DNA of 64,000 nt from Halomonas elongata DSM 2581 (GTDB lineage Bacteria; Pseudomonadota; Gammaproteobacteria; Pseudomonadales; Halomonadaceae): positions 1,550,001 through 1,614,000 of the forward strand of contig NC_014532.2 of the NCBI RefSeq assembly GCF_000196875.2, in the 5' to 3' direction. The notes beneath the pieces were generated by a model, which did no database searches, was not told the origin of the DNA, and saw only the letters and a program-made list of their open reading frames with translations. Below are positions 43,113 through 52,275 of the stretch, piece after piece. Position 1 is the stretch's first letter; each line of letters starts with the position of its first letter. The position numbers and the translations under genes are program-made.

Positions 43113-44170
43113 AGTTTTTAGTAACAGGTGGGGCAGGGTTCATTGGTTCTGCTGTGGTGCGTGAGCTTATCAATGAAACTGATCATGAAGTGGTTAATGT
43201 TGATAAACTGACTTACGCAGGGAATTTGGAATCTCTGGATAGTGTGTCGAACAATATTCGTTATAACTTTGTGCAGGCAGATATATGTGATGCTCCCGCG
43301 ATAAATAAGTTATTTGAAAAGCATCAGCCGGATGTGGTGATGCACTTGGCTGCCGAAAGTCATGTGGATCGCTCTATTGATGGACCTGCAGAGTTTGTTC
43401 AGACTAATGTAGTGGGCACTACTGTGCTATTGGAGGCAGCGCGAAATTACTGGAAAGAGCTTAAAAAAAGCGATCCCGAAAAGGCCCGGGGCTTTCGTTT
43501 CCATCATGTATCAACTGATGAAGTCTATGGTGACTTGGACGAAACGAAGGCTTTGTTTACAGAAGATACTCCATACGCCCCCAGCTCACCTTATTCGGCC
43601 AGTAAGGCAGGTTCTGATCACCTAGTGAGATCATGGTACAGGACGTTTGGCATGCCGACCCTAGTTACTAATTGCTCCAATAATTACGGGCCTTATCATT
43701 TCCCCGAAAAATTGATTCCTTTGATGATCTTGAATGCTCTGGCAGGTAAACCTCTACCTGTATATGGTGATGGTAAGCAAGTACGTGATTGGCTATATGT
43801 GGAGGATCATGCTAGAGCCTTAGTCAAGGTGGCGGTGGAGGGTGAAGTCGGGGAAACTTATAATATTGGCGGTCATAATGAAAAAACCAACCTTGAGGTA
43901 GTGGAAACACTCTGTAGTTTACTTCAAGAGCTGGTGCCAAATGATAACTTATATCGAGATTTGATTACTTTTGTCACTGATCGACCCGGCCATGATCTGC
44001 GGTATGCCATCGATGCTGGAAAGATCGAAAGAGAGCTGGGCTGGACTCCTCGAGAAACTTTCGAGACTGGGCTGCGCAAGACTGTATACTGGTATCTCGA
44101 AAATACGGATTGGTGGAAACGGGTACAGAATGGAAGCTATAAGGGGGAACGTTTGGGAATTGAAGCTTAG
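43109..44170 (+). CDS. rmlB: dTDP-glucose 4,6-dehydratase RmlB
   Basis: A 353-residue SDR enzyme converting dTDP-glucose to dTDP-4-keto-6-deoxyglucose. NAD site GGAGFIGS, substrate segment [15 protein letters not shown], catalytic [10 protein letters not shown] preceded by the STDEVYGDL segment. The start at 43109 overlaps the stop of the previous gene (ATGA). RmlA follows 47 nt later. RmlC and RmlD are not present, so the product goes to something other than rhamnose in this locus. Confidence 0.95.
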   Translation: MKFLVTGGAGFIGSAVVRELINETDHEVVNVDKLTYAGNLESLDSVSNNIRYNFVQADICDAPAINKLFEKHQPDVVMHLAAESHVDRSIDGPAEFVQTNVVGTTVLLEAARNYWKELKKSDPEKARGFRFHHVSTDEVYGDLDETKALFTEDTPYAPSSPYSASKAGSDHLVRSWYRTFGMPTLVTNCSNNYGPYHFPEKLIPLMILNALAGKPLPVYGDGKQVRDWLYVEDHARALVKVAVEGEVGETYNIGGHNEKTNLEVVETLCSLLQELVPNDNLYRDLITFVTDRPGHDLRYAIDAGKIERELGWTPRETFETGLRKTVYWYLENTDWWKRVQNGSYKGERLGIEA

Positions 44171-44217
44171 GGATTGAGCTAGACTTTCACATAGATGATA
44201 TCAAAAGGGGAAAAGTG

Positions 44218-45111
44218 ATGGCAGCAAGAAAGCGAAAGGGAATTGTGCTTGCTGGAGGGAGCGGAACTCGACTCTATCCGATAACAAAGGGTGTTTCTAA
44301 ACAGCTTCTGCCCATCTATGATAAACCCATGGTGTATTATCCCTTGTCAGTACTGATGCTGGCTGGGATCCATGAAATTTTGATTATCACAACACCTGAT
44401 GATCTGACTGGATTTCAGAGATTGCTGGGAGATGGTAGCCAGTTTGGAGTGAAGCTTAGTTATGCAACCCAGCCTAGTCCTGATGGACTAGCTCAGGCTT
44501 TCATTATCGGTGAAGAGTTTATAGGGGATGATGATGTTTGCCTGGTGCTAGGTGATAATATTTATTATGGTCAAGGTTTTACACCTAAGCTTGCACAAGC
44601 GATGGCTCGCTCTCAGGGGGCTACGGTATTCGGTTATCAAGTCAAGGACCCCGAGCGCTTTGGAGTCGTTGAGTTTGATGAAAGTAAGCGGGCAATTTCT
44701 ATCGAAGAAAAACCTGAGACCCCGAAGTCTAAGTACGCTGTTACCGGCCTCTATTTCTATGACAATGATGTGGTGAATATCGCGCGTGACGTAAAGCCGT
44801 CAGACCGTGGTGAACTAGAGATTACTAGCATCAACCAGGTCTATCTCGAACGGGATGAACTCAATGTAGAGCTTTTGGGGCGTGGCTTCGCATGGTTGGA
44901 TACCGGTACTCATGATAGTTTGCTTGAAGCAGCTCAGTTTGTTGAAACGATTGAAAGGCGCCAGGGATATAAAATTGCTTGTTTAGAAGAAATTGCATGG
45001 CGAAATGGTTGGATGACAACAGAAGAATTGATTACCGTAGGTGATAAGTTGTCAAAAAACGGCTATGGGAAATACTTGCTAGAGCTTTCCGATGAAGATA
45101 AATCTTCTTGA
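44218..45111 (+). CDS. rmlA: Glucose-1-phosphate thymidylyltransferase RmlA
   Basis: A 297-residue nucleotidyltransferase making dTDP-glucose. The N-terminal signature is [20 protein letters not shown] followed by [25 protein letters not shown] and [19 protein letters not shown] are also typical. The ATG at 44218 has GGGG 5-8 nt upstream; a GTG at 44215 is possible. It supplies RmlB. Confidence 0.95.
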   Translation: MAARKRKGIVLAGGSGTRLYPITKGVSKQLLPIYDKPMVYYPLSVLMLAGIHEILIITTPDDLTGFQRLLGDGSQFGVKLSYATQPSPDGLAQAFIIGEEFIGDDDVCLVLGDNIYYGQGFTPKLAQAMARSQGATVFGYQVKDPERFGVVEFDESKRAISIEEKPETPKSKYAVTGLYFYDNDVVNIARDVKPSDRGELEITSINQVYLERDELNVELLGRGFAWLDTGTHDSLLEAAQFVETIERRQGYKIACLEEIAWRNGWMTTEELITVGDKLSKNGYGKYLLELSDEDKSS

Positions 45112-45167
45112 AGACGCTATCTAGTTAGGTAGTATATTAACTTTCCAGCCTATTGAGCGAATGGCAT

Positions 45168-46265
45168 ATGATTCCCGTAACCAAACCTTATCTGCCGGAT
45201 CGAAATAAATTAGATAAATATATTGATGGGATATATCAGAGAGAATGGCTGACCAACAACGGTCCGTTGGTGCAAGAATTAACCCATAGATTGGAAGGTT
45301 ATCTAGGCGTAAAAAATCTTCTTTTAGTAGGAAATGGAACATTAGCCTTGCAAGTTGCTTACCGAGCACTGGGCATCAGCGGTGTTTGTGATAGAGAAAT
45401 TACGGAAGCAATCACAACACCATTCAGTTTTGTAGCGACGACAAGCTCTCTTAAATGGGAAGGAATTGAACCTCGATTTGTAGATATTGATCGGAAAAGC
45501 TGGTGTCTTGATCCTCTAGCTATTGAACAAGCTATTACTGATCGAACAAAGGGGATCGTTCCTGTGCATGTGTTTGGTAATGCTTGCGATGTAGATAGTA
45601 TTGATGAAATAGCAAATAAGCACAATCTACCTGTAATTTATGATGCTGCCCATGCCTTTGGTGTTATATATCAAGGGAAAAGTTTGCTAACGTATGGCGA
45701 TGCAGCGACGCTGAGTTTTCATGCTACCAAGTTGTTTCACTCTATCGAGGGGGGGGGTGTTATCTTCCGCCGTAAGGAAGATTTCGATAAGGCTAAGGAA
45801 ATCATAAACTTTGGTATTTCTAGTTCTGGAAACATCGAAAGAACTGGGATTAATGCTAAGATGAGTGAGTTCCAAGCTGCTATGGGGTTAAGTGTTCTAG
45901 ATGATATCGATCTTATCCTAGAGAAGCGTAGAGAGATTTGGGAAGCTTATCATTTTGTACTACGTGACTGCTATGTGACACAGGTTCCAAGCCTTGGAGA
46001 AGTTCAGAATTATTCTTACTTTCCAGTGGTTTTAAATTCAGAAAAAGAAGTTGAAATAGTAGTCAAAAGACTTCATGAAAAGGGGGTTATGGCACGTAGG
46101 TACTTCTTCCCACCGCTTAATTCGCTTCCCTACGTTGATGATACATCTAATGTCAGTAATGCAGCTGATATATCAAGAAGAATAATTTGTCTTCCGGTAT
46201 ATCATGGTCTCTCAAAGGATATGGTGGCCGATATTGCGAAAATAGTTAGGAGAGATATGGTATGA
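45168..46265 (+). CDS. DegT/DnrJ/EryC1-family sugar aminotransferase (VioA/FdtB-like)
   Basis: A 365-residue PLP-dependent nucleotide-sugar aminotransferase. Marks are WLTNNGPLVQELTHRLEGYL, TPFSFVATTSSLKWEGIEP, VIYDAAHAFG and the PLP-lysine segment LSFHATKLFHSIEGGG. Next to RmlA/RmlB it should aminate dTDP-4-keto-6-deoxyglucose, directly (4-amino, VioA type) or after an isomerase (3-amino, FdtB type). No FdtA-like isomerase is visible, which favours the 4-amino sugar. A nine-G run (45749-45757) lies in the coding region. The start is ATG 45168; a TTG at 45153 is less likely. Confidence 0.87.
   Translation: MIPVTKPYLPDRNKLDKYIDGIYQREWLTNNGPLVQELTHRLEGYLGVKNLLLVGNGTLALQVAYRALGISGVCDREITEAITTPFSFVATTSSLKWEGIEPRFVDIDRKSWCLDPLAIEQAITDRTKGIVPVHVFGNACDVDSIDEIANKHNLPVIYDAAHAFGVIYQGKSLLTYGDAATLSFHATKLFHSIEGGGVIFRRKEDFDKAKEIINFGISSSGNIERTGINAKMSEFQAAMGLSVLDDIDLILEKRREIWEAYHFVLRDCYVTQVPSLGEVQNYSYFPVVLNSEKEVEIVVKRLHEKGVMARRYFFPPLNSLPYVDDTSNVSNAADISRRIICLPVYHGLSKDMVADIAKIVRRDMV
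45749..45757 (+). repeat. Poly-G tract (9 G) in the aminotransferase gene
   Basis: Nine consecutive G bases within the frame encoding IEGGGV, right after the PLP-lysine segment. One extra G leads to TAA five codons later; one fewer leads to TAA after about 16 codons. This is a candidate slippage switch. Confidence 0.55.
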
Positions 46266-46954
46266 CAAAGCTAGCTGTGATGCAGCCCTATTTGTTTCCA
46301 TATGTTGGCTATTTTCAGTTGATGTATGCTTCTGATAAGTTTGTTATATATGATGATGTTAATTATATAAAACAAGGGTATATAAATAGAAATACTGTTT
46401 TGTCACAAGGACAGCCTCAGCGATTCACAGTACCTGTGCCTGGAGCGTCTTCTAACAAGAAAATAAAAGATCTATACTACTCTTCTGATGTCAAGAAGAC
46501 ACTTTCCCTTCTAGAACAATCGTATAGCAAGTCACCTTATTTTAACGAAATATACCCTATCGTGCATGAAGTGCTTGTCTCACCAAATCGCTCTATAGCT
46601 TCTCTTTGTGAAAAATCGTACCAATTGATATTTGAATATTTAGGCCTTGAGCTTCAGACGTATAAATCCAGTGACCTTGATTATGAAAGACTGGGTGGCA
46701 GGGTTGAACGCTTAGTAAGTCTATGCAAGTGTTTGGAAAGTGAGGTTTATATTAATTCTCCTGGTGGCAGACAGTTGTATGCTAAGGGTGAGTTTCTGGA
46801 GAAAAATATTGAGCTTAAGTTTATTAAAAACAATCAAGCTCCATATTATCAAGGTCAAGAAACGTTTTTCCCATACATGTCAATAATAGATGTTATGATG
46901 TGGTGCTCACCAGAGCAGGTTGTAGAGAAGTTTGAAATGTACGAGGTGGATTGA
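46262..46954 (+). CDS. WbqC-like family protein
   Basis: A 230-residue protein of the WbqC family: LAVMQPYLFPYVGYFQLMYA at the N-terminus, IYDDVNYIKQGYINRN, the YINSPGGRQLY segment and the C-terminal FFPYMSIIDVMMW. Members occur beside sugar aminotransferase genes in O-antigen and capsule clusters; their activity is not settled, with N-acylation of amino sugars a common guess. The start overlaps the aminotransferase stop (ATGA), so the two likely act together. Confidence 0.87.
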   Translation: MTKLAVMQPYLFPYVGYFQLMYASDKFVIYDDVNYIKQGYINRNTVLSQGQPQRFTVPVPGASSNKKIKDLYYSSDVKKTLSLLEQSYSKSPYFNEIYPIVHEVLVSPNRSIASLCEKSYQLIFEYLGLELQTYKSSDLDYERLGGRVERLVSLCKCLESEVYINSPGGRQLYAKGEFLEKNIELKFIKNNQAPYYQGQETFFPYMSIIDVMMWCSPEQVVEKFEMYEVD

Positions 46955-47944
46955 ATGAGTTCAAAGGATAGAAAAAAAGAATTTAGTCGCAACACTTCAC
47001 TCGAAACATTTCTTCCCAATCTTAATGATTTGCTCTCCGGAGCTAACAATGACTTGGTGAGTGATGTTCAGGAAAAGCTTCCAAAAATTTTTATAGTAGG
47101 CCCCCTGCGTTCTGGTACCACTCTCTTTACTCAATGGTTGGCTTCGACAGGGCTCGTTGGTTACCCAACGAACCTTCTTTCAAGATTCTACGCTGCTCCA
47201 CTAGTCGGTTTGCAGATTCAGAAACTACTCACCGACCCTGTGTATAATTTCCGGGATGAAATTCTAGACTTTAAATCCGATATCAACTTTAGTTCTGATA
47301 ATGGTAAAACTAAAGGTGCGCTAGCTCCCAATGAGTTCTGGTACTTCTGGAGACGTTTTTTACCATACAGAGAGTTCGACTATGCTCCTCCTGAAGTTAT
47401 GAGAAGAGAAGGAAGTCTCGATGGTCTTAGAGATGAGTTGAATGGTTTGGCAAATAATTTAGAAAAACCGTTCATGCTTAAAGCAATGATTATGAATCAA
47501 AATTTGCTTGAGTTAAATGATCTTTTCGATAAATGTATATTCGTTTGGTTGAAGAGGGATCCATTGGCCAATATTGAGTCGGCATTAAAGGCTCGTGAGC
47601 GGCAGTATGGCGATATTGAAAAATGGTACTCATTTAAAATAAAAGAATATCTGGATCTTATTGAACTTGATCCTATAAAGCAGGTGGCAGGGCAGATCCA
47701 CCATACTAACCAATCTTTGGAGGAGGGGTTTAATAAGCTAGAAGATCATAAGAAGTTAATCGTAAAGTATGAAGATTTTTGTAGTGATCCAAAATATTTT
47801 TATGACACTTTATCGAAAATGATAGAGTACCATGGTGGTGCCTCTTTTCCAGAGTATAGCTTTGAGAATAGATTTGAGGTTACTCGACCTCACGTAACAG
47901 ATCCTGCTCTTGTTGATGCGCTGCGTTACTTCCAAGGCATATAG
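46955..47944 (+). CDS. Sulfotransferase family protein 1
   Basis: A 329-residue putative PAPS-dependent sulfotransferase. The 5'-phosphosulfate loop is IFIVGPLRSGTTLFTQWLA at about residues 43-61; a 3'-phosphate-binding region is CIFVWLKRDPLANIESALKA near 195-215, with the Arg and following Ser-like positions. It starts directly after the WbqC stop. No signal or membrane segment, so it acts in the cytoplasm, on sugar or on a lipid-linked or chain intermediate before export. Confidence 0.8.
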   Translation: MSSKDRKKEFSRNTSLETFLPNLNDLLSGANNDLVSDVQEKLPKIFIVGPLRSGTTLFTQWLASTGLVGYPTNLLSRFYAAPLVGLQIQKLLTDPVYNFRDEILDFKSDINFSSDNGKTKGALAPNEFWYFWRRFLPYREFDYAPPEVMRREGSLDGLRDELNGLANNLEKPFMLKAMIMNQNLLELNDLFDKCIFVWLKRDPLANIESALKARERQYGDIEKWYSFKIKEYLDLIELDPIKQVAGQIHHTNQSLEEGFNKLEDHKKLIVKYEDFCSDPKYFYDTLSKMIEYHGGASFPEYSFENRFEVTRPHVTDPALVDALRYFQGI

Positions 47945-48012
47945 GAGATAATGCTCTCTTTTTCAGCCAGCTTTATTTCAGTTTAAATTTATTTTAACTT
48001 GGTCTGACTGTT

Positions 48013-49680
48013 ATGGACAATAAAGATTCGTTAAGCCTCTATTTGTTGATGCTACATGCCCTCGTACATGCTCTTGGGGAGAAAGTCTCTGTGCCTCCCT
48101 TGAAATTCCCAGGGAAATATATTGTTAGTGCACTTTCAATTATTACTTTGAAGTCAGACCTTCCAACACAAAGGAGAGTGATTAGTTCTTTTCGATTTTT
48201 AAGTCGGGAACATGAAAAACTTCCTTTGTGGGTAAATAAAAATATATCGGTTATTGACGATTTTGAAGATATAGCTGATATAAAAAAATTGAGTCTTAAG
48301 GTTGAGCTTGAGTCATTTGAAAAGACTCCTAAATGGTTTGATGAATACTATGAGAAAATTTCTCTATCGAATGATATACACTTTCTAAGTAATGTGTATA
48401 GCTTTGCGACACGCTATGTTAAGTCAAAGAGGTACTTTGCTATCTTGAGCGATAATTTTACCGCTCGGGTTAGGTTTTTAAGGAAGCTTTCCTTGCATGC
48501 TAAAAGCCAATTAAATAAATGCCTAGAAGCAGAGACTTTTGTGCTTAATAATGTAAAAAAAAGTGGAGTAACGAAAGTTGTTTTTATAATTGGGGCGATG
48601 CCTGCTAGTGTTGAGGCTACACATCTTAACTTAATTACATCTGTAGCCAAAACAATAAAGCAGGCATGTCGAGAGTGCAAGGTATATTTGGCTATTACTG
48701 GAGAAGGATTTTTAGATGCTCCACACGGGGATATACGCTATACTGATCAAGTCAAGGATGGCTTTAGGAAGCATTGGGAGAGCTTAAACCCTGAAGAAGA
48801 ATCGGTATATACCAGCAGTTGCTTGGATTTAGAAACATTTAAAAGTTGGATCACTTGTATCTCCCCCGACCTTGTAATATCTGTAGGTGGGTCATATCAA
48901 TCTGAAGTTTGTTCTACTTTAGCTTCGAAAAAGTTTCCTGTTATATTTTTACCAGCAAGTAATTCTAAATCAAACTCTATAGCTTTTCCTGTCAATGCAG
49001 TTATTGCAAGGAACAAAGAGATACAATCAGCATTTCAGGAAGAGTTGGGGGAGGAGAATTGTTTTTATCTTGAGCCAATAACTAATGTGATTCTCAATGA
49101 TGATCCATATTTAGGGCCTGAGCTTAAGAAAGGTAATGATTTTTTGGCAGCTGTTGTTCTTAATGCAAATAGGGTTTCTGAATGGTTTGAAGGTCTAAGT
49201 ACGAAAGAAATAAATAGTTTTGTTGAGATCTTTCATAAAGCTAGTTGTCTTAGGGTTCTCATTGTGGGTGAAACAAAGCCAGAAAAAATTGTGGGGGTTG
49301 ATAAAAAGATAAAAAAATTAGTAGAAGAGGAAAGGTTGGTTATTATGGGAGGTTCTAATACACTCCGCGGAATTTATAAGCATATTGATTTAATCTTCAC
49401 TCTTCCAGGAGTATATGGTGGAGGAGGAGCTGTTACAGCGGCCATTCACGATCGTGTTCCTGCCATCTGTTGGAAGATGGCTGATGTTTCATGGAATATT
49501 CCAGAGAGTTATCATTATTCGGATTCAATAGGGCTTTTCGAAAACTTGTGTTTTTTTGCAAAAAATGAAATGGCTTGTAAAAAAAATATAGAGGACTGCC
49601 AAGAACACCTTTCGTCTAGAGAGGAAGGCGGGAATCTTGAACAGTGGCGAAAGGCAATTGATTGTTGGTTGTGTTATTAG
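48013..49680 (+). CDS. Unknown protein, possible GT-B glycosyltransferase
   Basis: A 555-residue protein that I do not recognise. The N-terminal 180 residues are helical and charged. From about 187 a Rossmann-like pattern begins (VTKVVFIIGAMPASVEATHLN), followed by ISPDLVISVGGSYQSEVCST. The C-terminal half contains LRVLIVGETKPEKIV and the Gly-rich GVYGGGGAVTAAIHDRVPAI, which resembles the donor-binding end of GT-B transferases such as HMW1C-like proteins. The base composition is strongly AT-rich. Cytoplasmic location is likely. It lies between sulfotransferase genes in the capsule cluster. Confidence 0.5.
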   Translation: MDNKDSLSLYLLMLHALVHALGEKVSVPPLKFPGKYIVSALSIITLKSDLPTQRRVISSFRFLSREHEKLPLWVNKNISVIDDFEDIADIKKLSLKVELESFEKTPKWFDEYYEKISLSNDIHFLSNVYSFATRYVKSKRYFAILSDNFTARVRFLRKLSLHAKSQLNKCLEAETFVLNNVKKSGVTKVVFIIGAMPASVEATHLNLITSVAKTIKQACRECKVYLAITGEGFLDAPHGDIRYTDQVKDGFRKHWESLNPEEESVYTSSCLDLETFKSWITCISPDLVISVGGSYQSEVCSTLASKKFPVIFLPASNSKSNSIAFPVNAVIARNKEIQSAFQEELGEENCFYLEPITNVILNDDPYLGPELKKGNDFLAAVVLNANRVSEWFEGLSTKEINSFVEIFHKASCLRVLIVGETKPEKIVGVDKKIKKLVEEERLVIMGGSNTLRGIYKHIDLIFTLPGVYGGGGAVTAAIHDRVPAICWKMADVSWNIPESYHYSDSIGLFENLCFFAKNEMACKKNIEDCQEHLSSREEGGNLEQWRKAIDCWLCY

Positions 49681-49771
49681 TTATGTATCAAGAATAAGAT
49701 GTTCTTTATGCACGTGTGAAGTATTTTTCGAGGTGCTCGAATTACTAGCGTTTAGATACAAATAGCATTAG

Positions 49772-49784
49772 AACCATAATGGTT
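49772..49784. promoter_or_regulatory. 13-bp palindrome in an intergenic gap
   Basis: AACCAT-A-ATGGTT is a perfect palindrome in the 175-nt gap (49681-49855) ahead of the second sulfotransferase gene. The gap has no gene; it may hold an internal promoter. No regulator can be named. Confidence 0.25.
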
Positions 49785-49855
49785 ATGGCGCAGTCAGCGT
49801 TCAACTTAAATTAGCCCACTGACCCTTATCCAAAAAGGTTTCGATAGGTCGTTCT

Positions 49856-50464
49856 ATGATGGTAAGTCTGCAGAAAAAAATAGCTTTTCTTTCTATGCCT
49901 AAGTGTGCTTCTACATCTATAGAAAAAGCTTTGATGCCTTATAGTCAAATAATATTTACAGGAAACCCCAAGATAAAGCATATGAATTATAGGGGGTATG
50001 TTAAGAAGGTGGAGCCTATTATTATCTCTGCAGGCGTTAATGATGTCACTACATTTTGTCTGTTCAGAGAGCCATTGGAATGGCTGCAGAGCTGGTATCG
50101 GTATAGGGCAAGAAAAGCGTTGGCGGATCCAAAGGCACCGCGTCATAGAAACTATACTGGAGATGTTAGCTTCCAAGAATTTGTTTTGGCTTATATAAAT
50201 AATCATGATGTTTCTTGGAACAAGGTGGGCAGGCAAAGCCGTTTTGTTTCAGATAAAGAAGGACGTGTGGCTGTTGATAAAGTTTTCCGGCTAGATAAGC
50301 AAAAGCCGTTATATGATTTTCTACAAGAACGCATTGGTATGAATCTGGAAATTCCACAGAAAAACATCTCTCCGCATGAGCTGGATTATACATTGGATGA
50401 TTCTGTTAAGAGAGAAGCCATGGATTTTTTATCAGAAGAGTATGAGATTTACGAAACTCTCTGA
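49856..50464 (+). CDS. Sulfotransferase family protein 2 (Sulfotransfer_2-like, short)
   Basis: A 202-residue protein. Near the N-terminus AFLSMPKCASTSIEKALM fits the 5'-phosphosulfate loop of carbohydrate sulfotransferases (xxPKxxSTSI). The 3'-phosphate motif is TTFCLFREPLEWLQSWYRYR at about residues 62-81. It is shorter than most relatives. ATG at 49856 or 49859; TAGGT precedes. AT-rich. Confidence 0.78.
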   Translation: MMVSLQKKIAFLSMPKCASTSIEKALMPYSQIIFTGNPKIKHMNYRGYVKKVEPIIISAGVNDVTTFCLFREPLEWLQSWYRYRARKALADPKAPRHRNYTGDVSFQEFVLAYINNHDVSWNKVGRQSRFVSDKEGRVAVDKVFRLDKQKPLYDFLQERIGMNLEIPQKNISPHELDYTLDDSVKREAMDFLSEEYEIYETL

Positions 50465-50503
50465 GCATTAATCCCAATAGTTAGAGATTTTTGAGGAGAC
50501 CTC

Positions 50504-51436
50504 GTGAAACGCCTCCATATCCACTTTGGCATCCATCGTACAGGTACAACATCGATACACTATAATTTATTAGGTAATGCTCAAGAGCTTGAGCGCCAAG
50601 GGTATATCTATCCCGATCTAGGAGTAGGTCATCGTCATGTTAAGACCGCTTGGGGGATTATTAGTGGGAAGCTAAAGCCTAATGAATTAGTAAATAAAAT
50701 TCATGCTGAAAGTTCTGATCCAGATAAGTTAATTGTTTTGTCGTCGGAGGATTTTTGTCAGCTTCGCGATGCGAAATGGTTGAAGATATTAAGTGAAGAA
50801 TTTGATTTATCAGCCTCGTTATATGTAAAGCGCCAAGACCTTTGGTTAGAGTCATGGTATAACCAGCATATAAAATGGCCTTGGTCAAAAAAGTTTTCTT
50901 CCTCTTCTCCTGAGTTTTTTATAAAAAATATAAAAGATTTTTACTGGATTAATTATGACTGGCTAGTGCCGCGTATATGTGAATTTGTTGATAAGGATAG
51001 GTTACATATCGGCGTGATGGAGAAGGCTTCTGTAAGTAATACTACACAAGATTTCTTCCGGTTTTTGGGGGTTGATGAGTCTTCTTTAGTTAATGAGGAG
51101 CCAAAGAATGAGTCTTTGACTAAAGGACAGCTAGATATAGCGAGAAGAGTAGGGCTGTTGGCCTTGAAGCCAAAGGGCCGTCAAAAGGTTTTGTCTTCTA
51201 TCAAAAAAATAAATATTGACGAAGATGATGGAAGTAAAATTGTGTTTACTCCAGAGCAGAGGGAAGGAATACTGGAATCTTTTCAAGATGGAAACAAAAA
51301 GTTGGCTAACGATTTTCTGGGTAAGAGAAAGCTGTTTGAGGAGGAGGTGGTTTTTTCAGACCCCGTTCTTGTTCCAGAGAAGAAGATTTATGAAGTCTAT
51401 ATGCCTGAATTGTTGAAGCTTGTTGTAGAGAGTTGA
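50504..51436 (+). CDS. Sulfotransferase-like protein 3
   Basis: A 310-residue protein with LHIHFGIHRTGTTSIHYNL at the N-terminus, a PAPS-binding-type loop (HRTGTTS). The region SASLYVKRQDLWLESWYNQH near 106-125 matches the 3'-phosphate site. GTG start with GAGGAGA 7 nt upstream. It shares the general plan of the next gene product (HLGVHKTATT). The substrate is unknown; a sulfation role follows from the cys genes in the same locus. Confidence 0.7.
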   Translation: MKRLHIHFGIHRTGTTSIHYNLLGNAQELERQGYIYPDLGVGHRHVKTAWGIISGKLKPNELVNKIHAESSDPDKLIVLSSEDFCQLRDAKWLKILSEEFDLSASLYVKRQDLWLESWYNQHIKWPWSKKFSSSSPEFFIKNIKDFYWINYDWLVPRICEFVDKDRLHIGVMEKASVSNTTQDFFRFLGVDESSLVNEEPKNESLTKGQLDIARRVGLLALKPKGRQKVLSSIKKINIDEDDGSKIVFTPEQREGILESFQDGNKKLANDFLGKRKLFEEEVVFSDPVLVPEKKIYEVYMPELLKLVVES

Positions 51437-51440
51437 GTCT

Positions 51441-52256
51441 ATGAAAAAATTGATACTCCATCTTGGCGTCCATAAGACGGCTACGACTTATGTACAGTCT
51501 AGAATTTATAATTCGAAAGATTCGCTTTCTGAAGCTGGAGTTGGTTGCTTTAGCTTAGACGAAACTCGTAGTTCCTTTACGTCGCAGATAAAGAAGAATA
51601 TGAGCTTGTCTAGGGAAACAAAAAAATTCTTGGACGCTCACGATACAATATTGTTGTCCGATGAAAATATATTGGGCGGAACTGATAAGCCAACAAGTCA
51701 GCTAGTGTATCCCAAGGGACCCACTAGATTGCAGTTCCTTTTGGATGCTTTGTCACCAGAGTCTCTGGAGGCACATATTACGATCCGGGATCCTGAAAGC
51801 TACTTAGTTTCTCGTTACTGTGAGTACTTGCGTCATTATCCTTTTTTAGATGTTTGCCAGTACTTTGATGAGTTTTTTGTTAAGGAGTTTTCTTGGCTAC
51901 CTCTTGTTGAAGCTTTGGAAGATGTTGCTGGTAAAAAGATAACAGTAACTGCATTTGAGAATATTTTTAATGACGAAGATGCATACTTTTATCAGCTTGT
52001 CGGAGACAAAGTGGATCTAATGCCAGCAGCAGACAACCCCTCCATAAGAAGATCTAAGATATCTTATGAGGCTTATGATATGTTGCTGATGATGTCCAAG
52101 CATTTTCCCGGCCATATGGTTAGACGTGCAATGGGGATGATAGAGAGTAACAAGCAGTTGACTAAAAAAACTCCTTTGAAGCCTTTTAGCAAAGGTTTGA
52201 CAAAAAAGCTTAAAGAAAATTACGAAGCAGATAAAAGTGAATTGGGATTGATTTAA
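51441..52256 (+). CDS. Sulfotransferase-like protein 4
   Basis: A 271-residue protein with LILHLGVHKTATTYVQSRIY at the N-terminus (phosphosulfate-loop pattern HKTATT) and LEAHITIRDPESYLVSRYCE near 110-130 (Arg and Ser of the 3'-phosphate site). It starts 4 nt after the previous stop. AT-rich with the same composition as its neighbours. It is likely to act on the capsule in the cytoplasm; the acceptor is unknown. Confidence 0.7.
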   Translation: MKKLILHLGVHKTATTYVQSRIYNSKDSLSEAGVGCFSLDETRSSFTSQIKKNMSLSRETKKFLDAHDTILLSDENILGGTDKPTSQLVYPKGPTRLQFLLDALSPESLEAHITIRDPESYLVSRYCEYLRHYPFLDVCQYFDEFFVKEFSWLPLVEALEDVAGKKITVTAFENIFNDEDAYFYQLVGDKVDLMPAADNPSIRRSKISYEAYDMLLMMSKHFPGHMVRRAMGMIESNKQLTKKTPLKPFSKGLTKKLKENYEADKSELGLI

Positions 52257-52275
52257 CTTGACTTAGGGAGTTACC

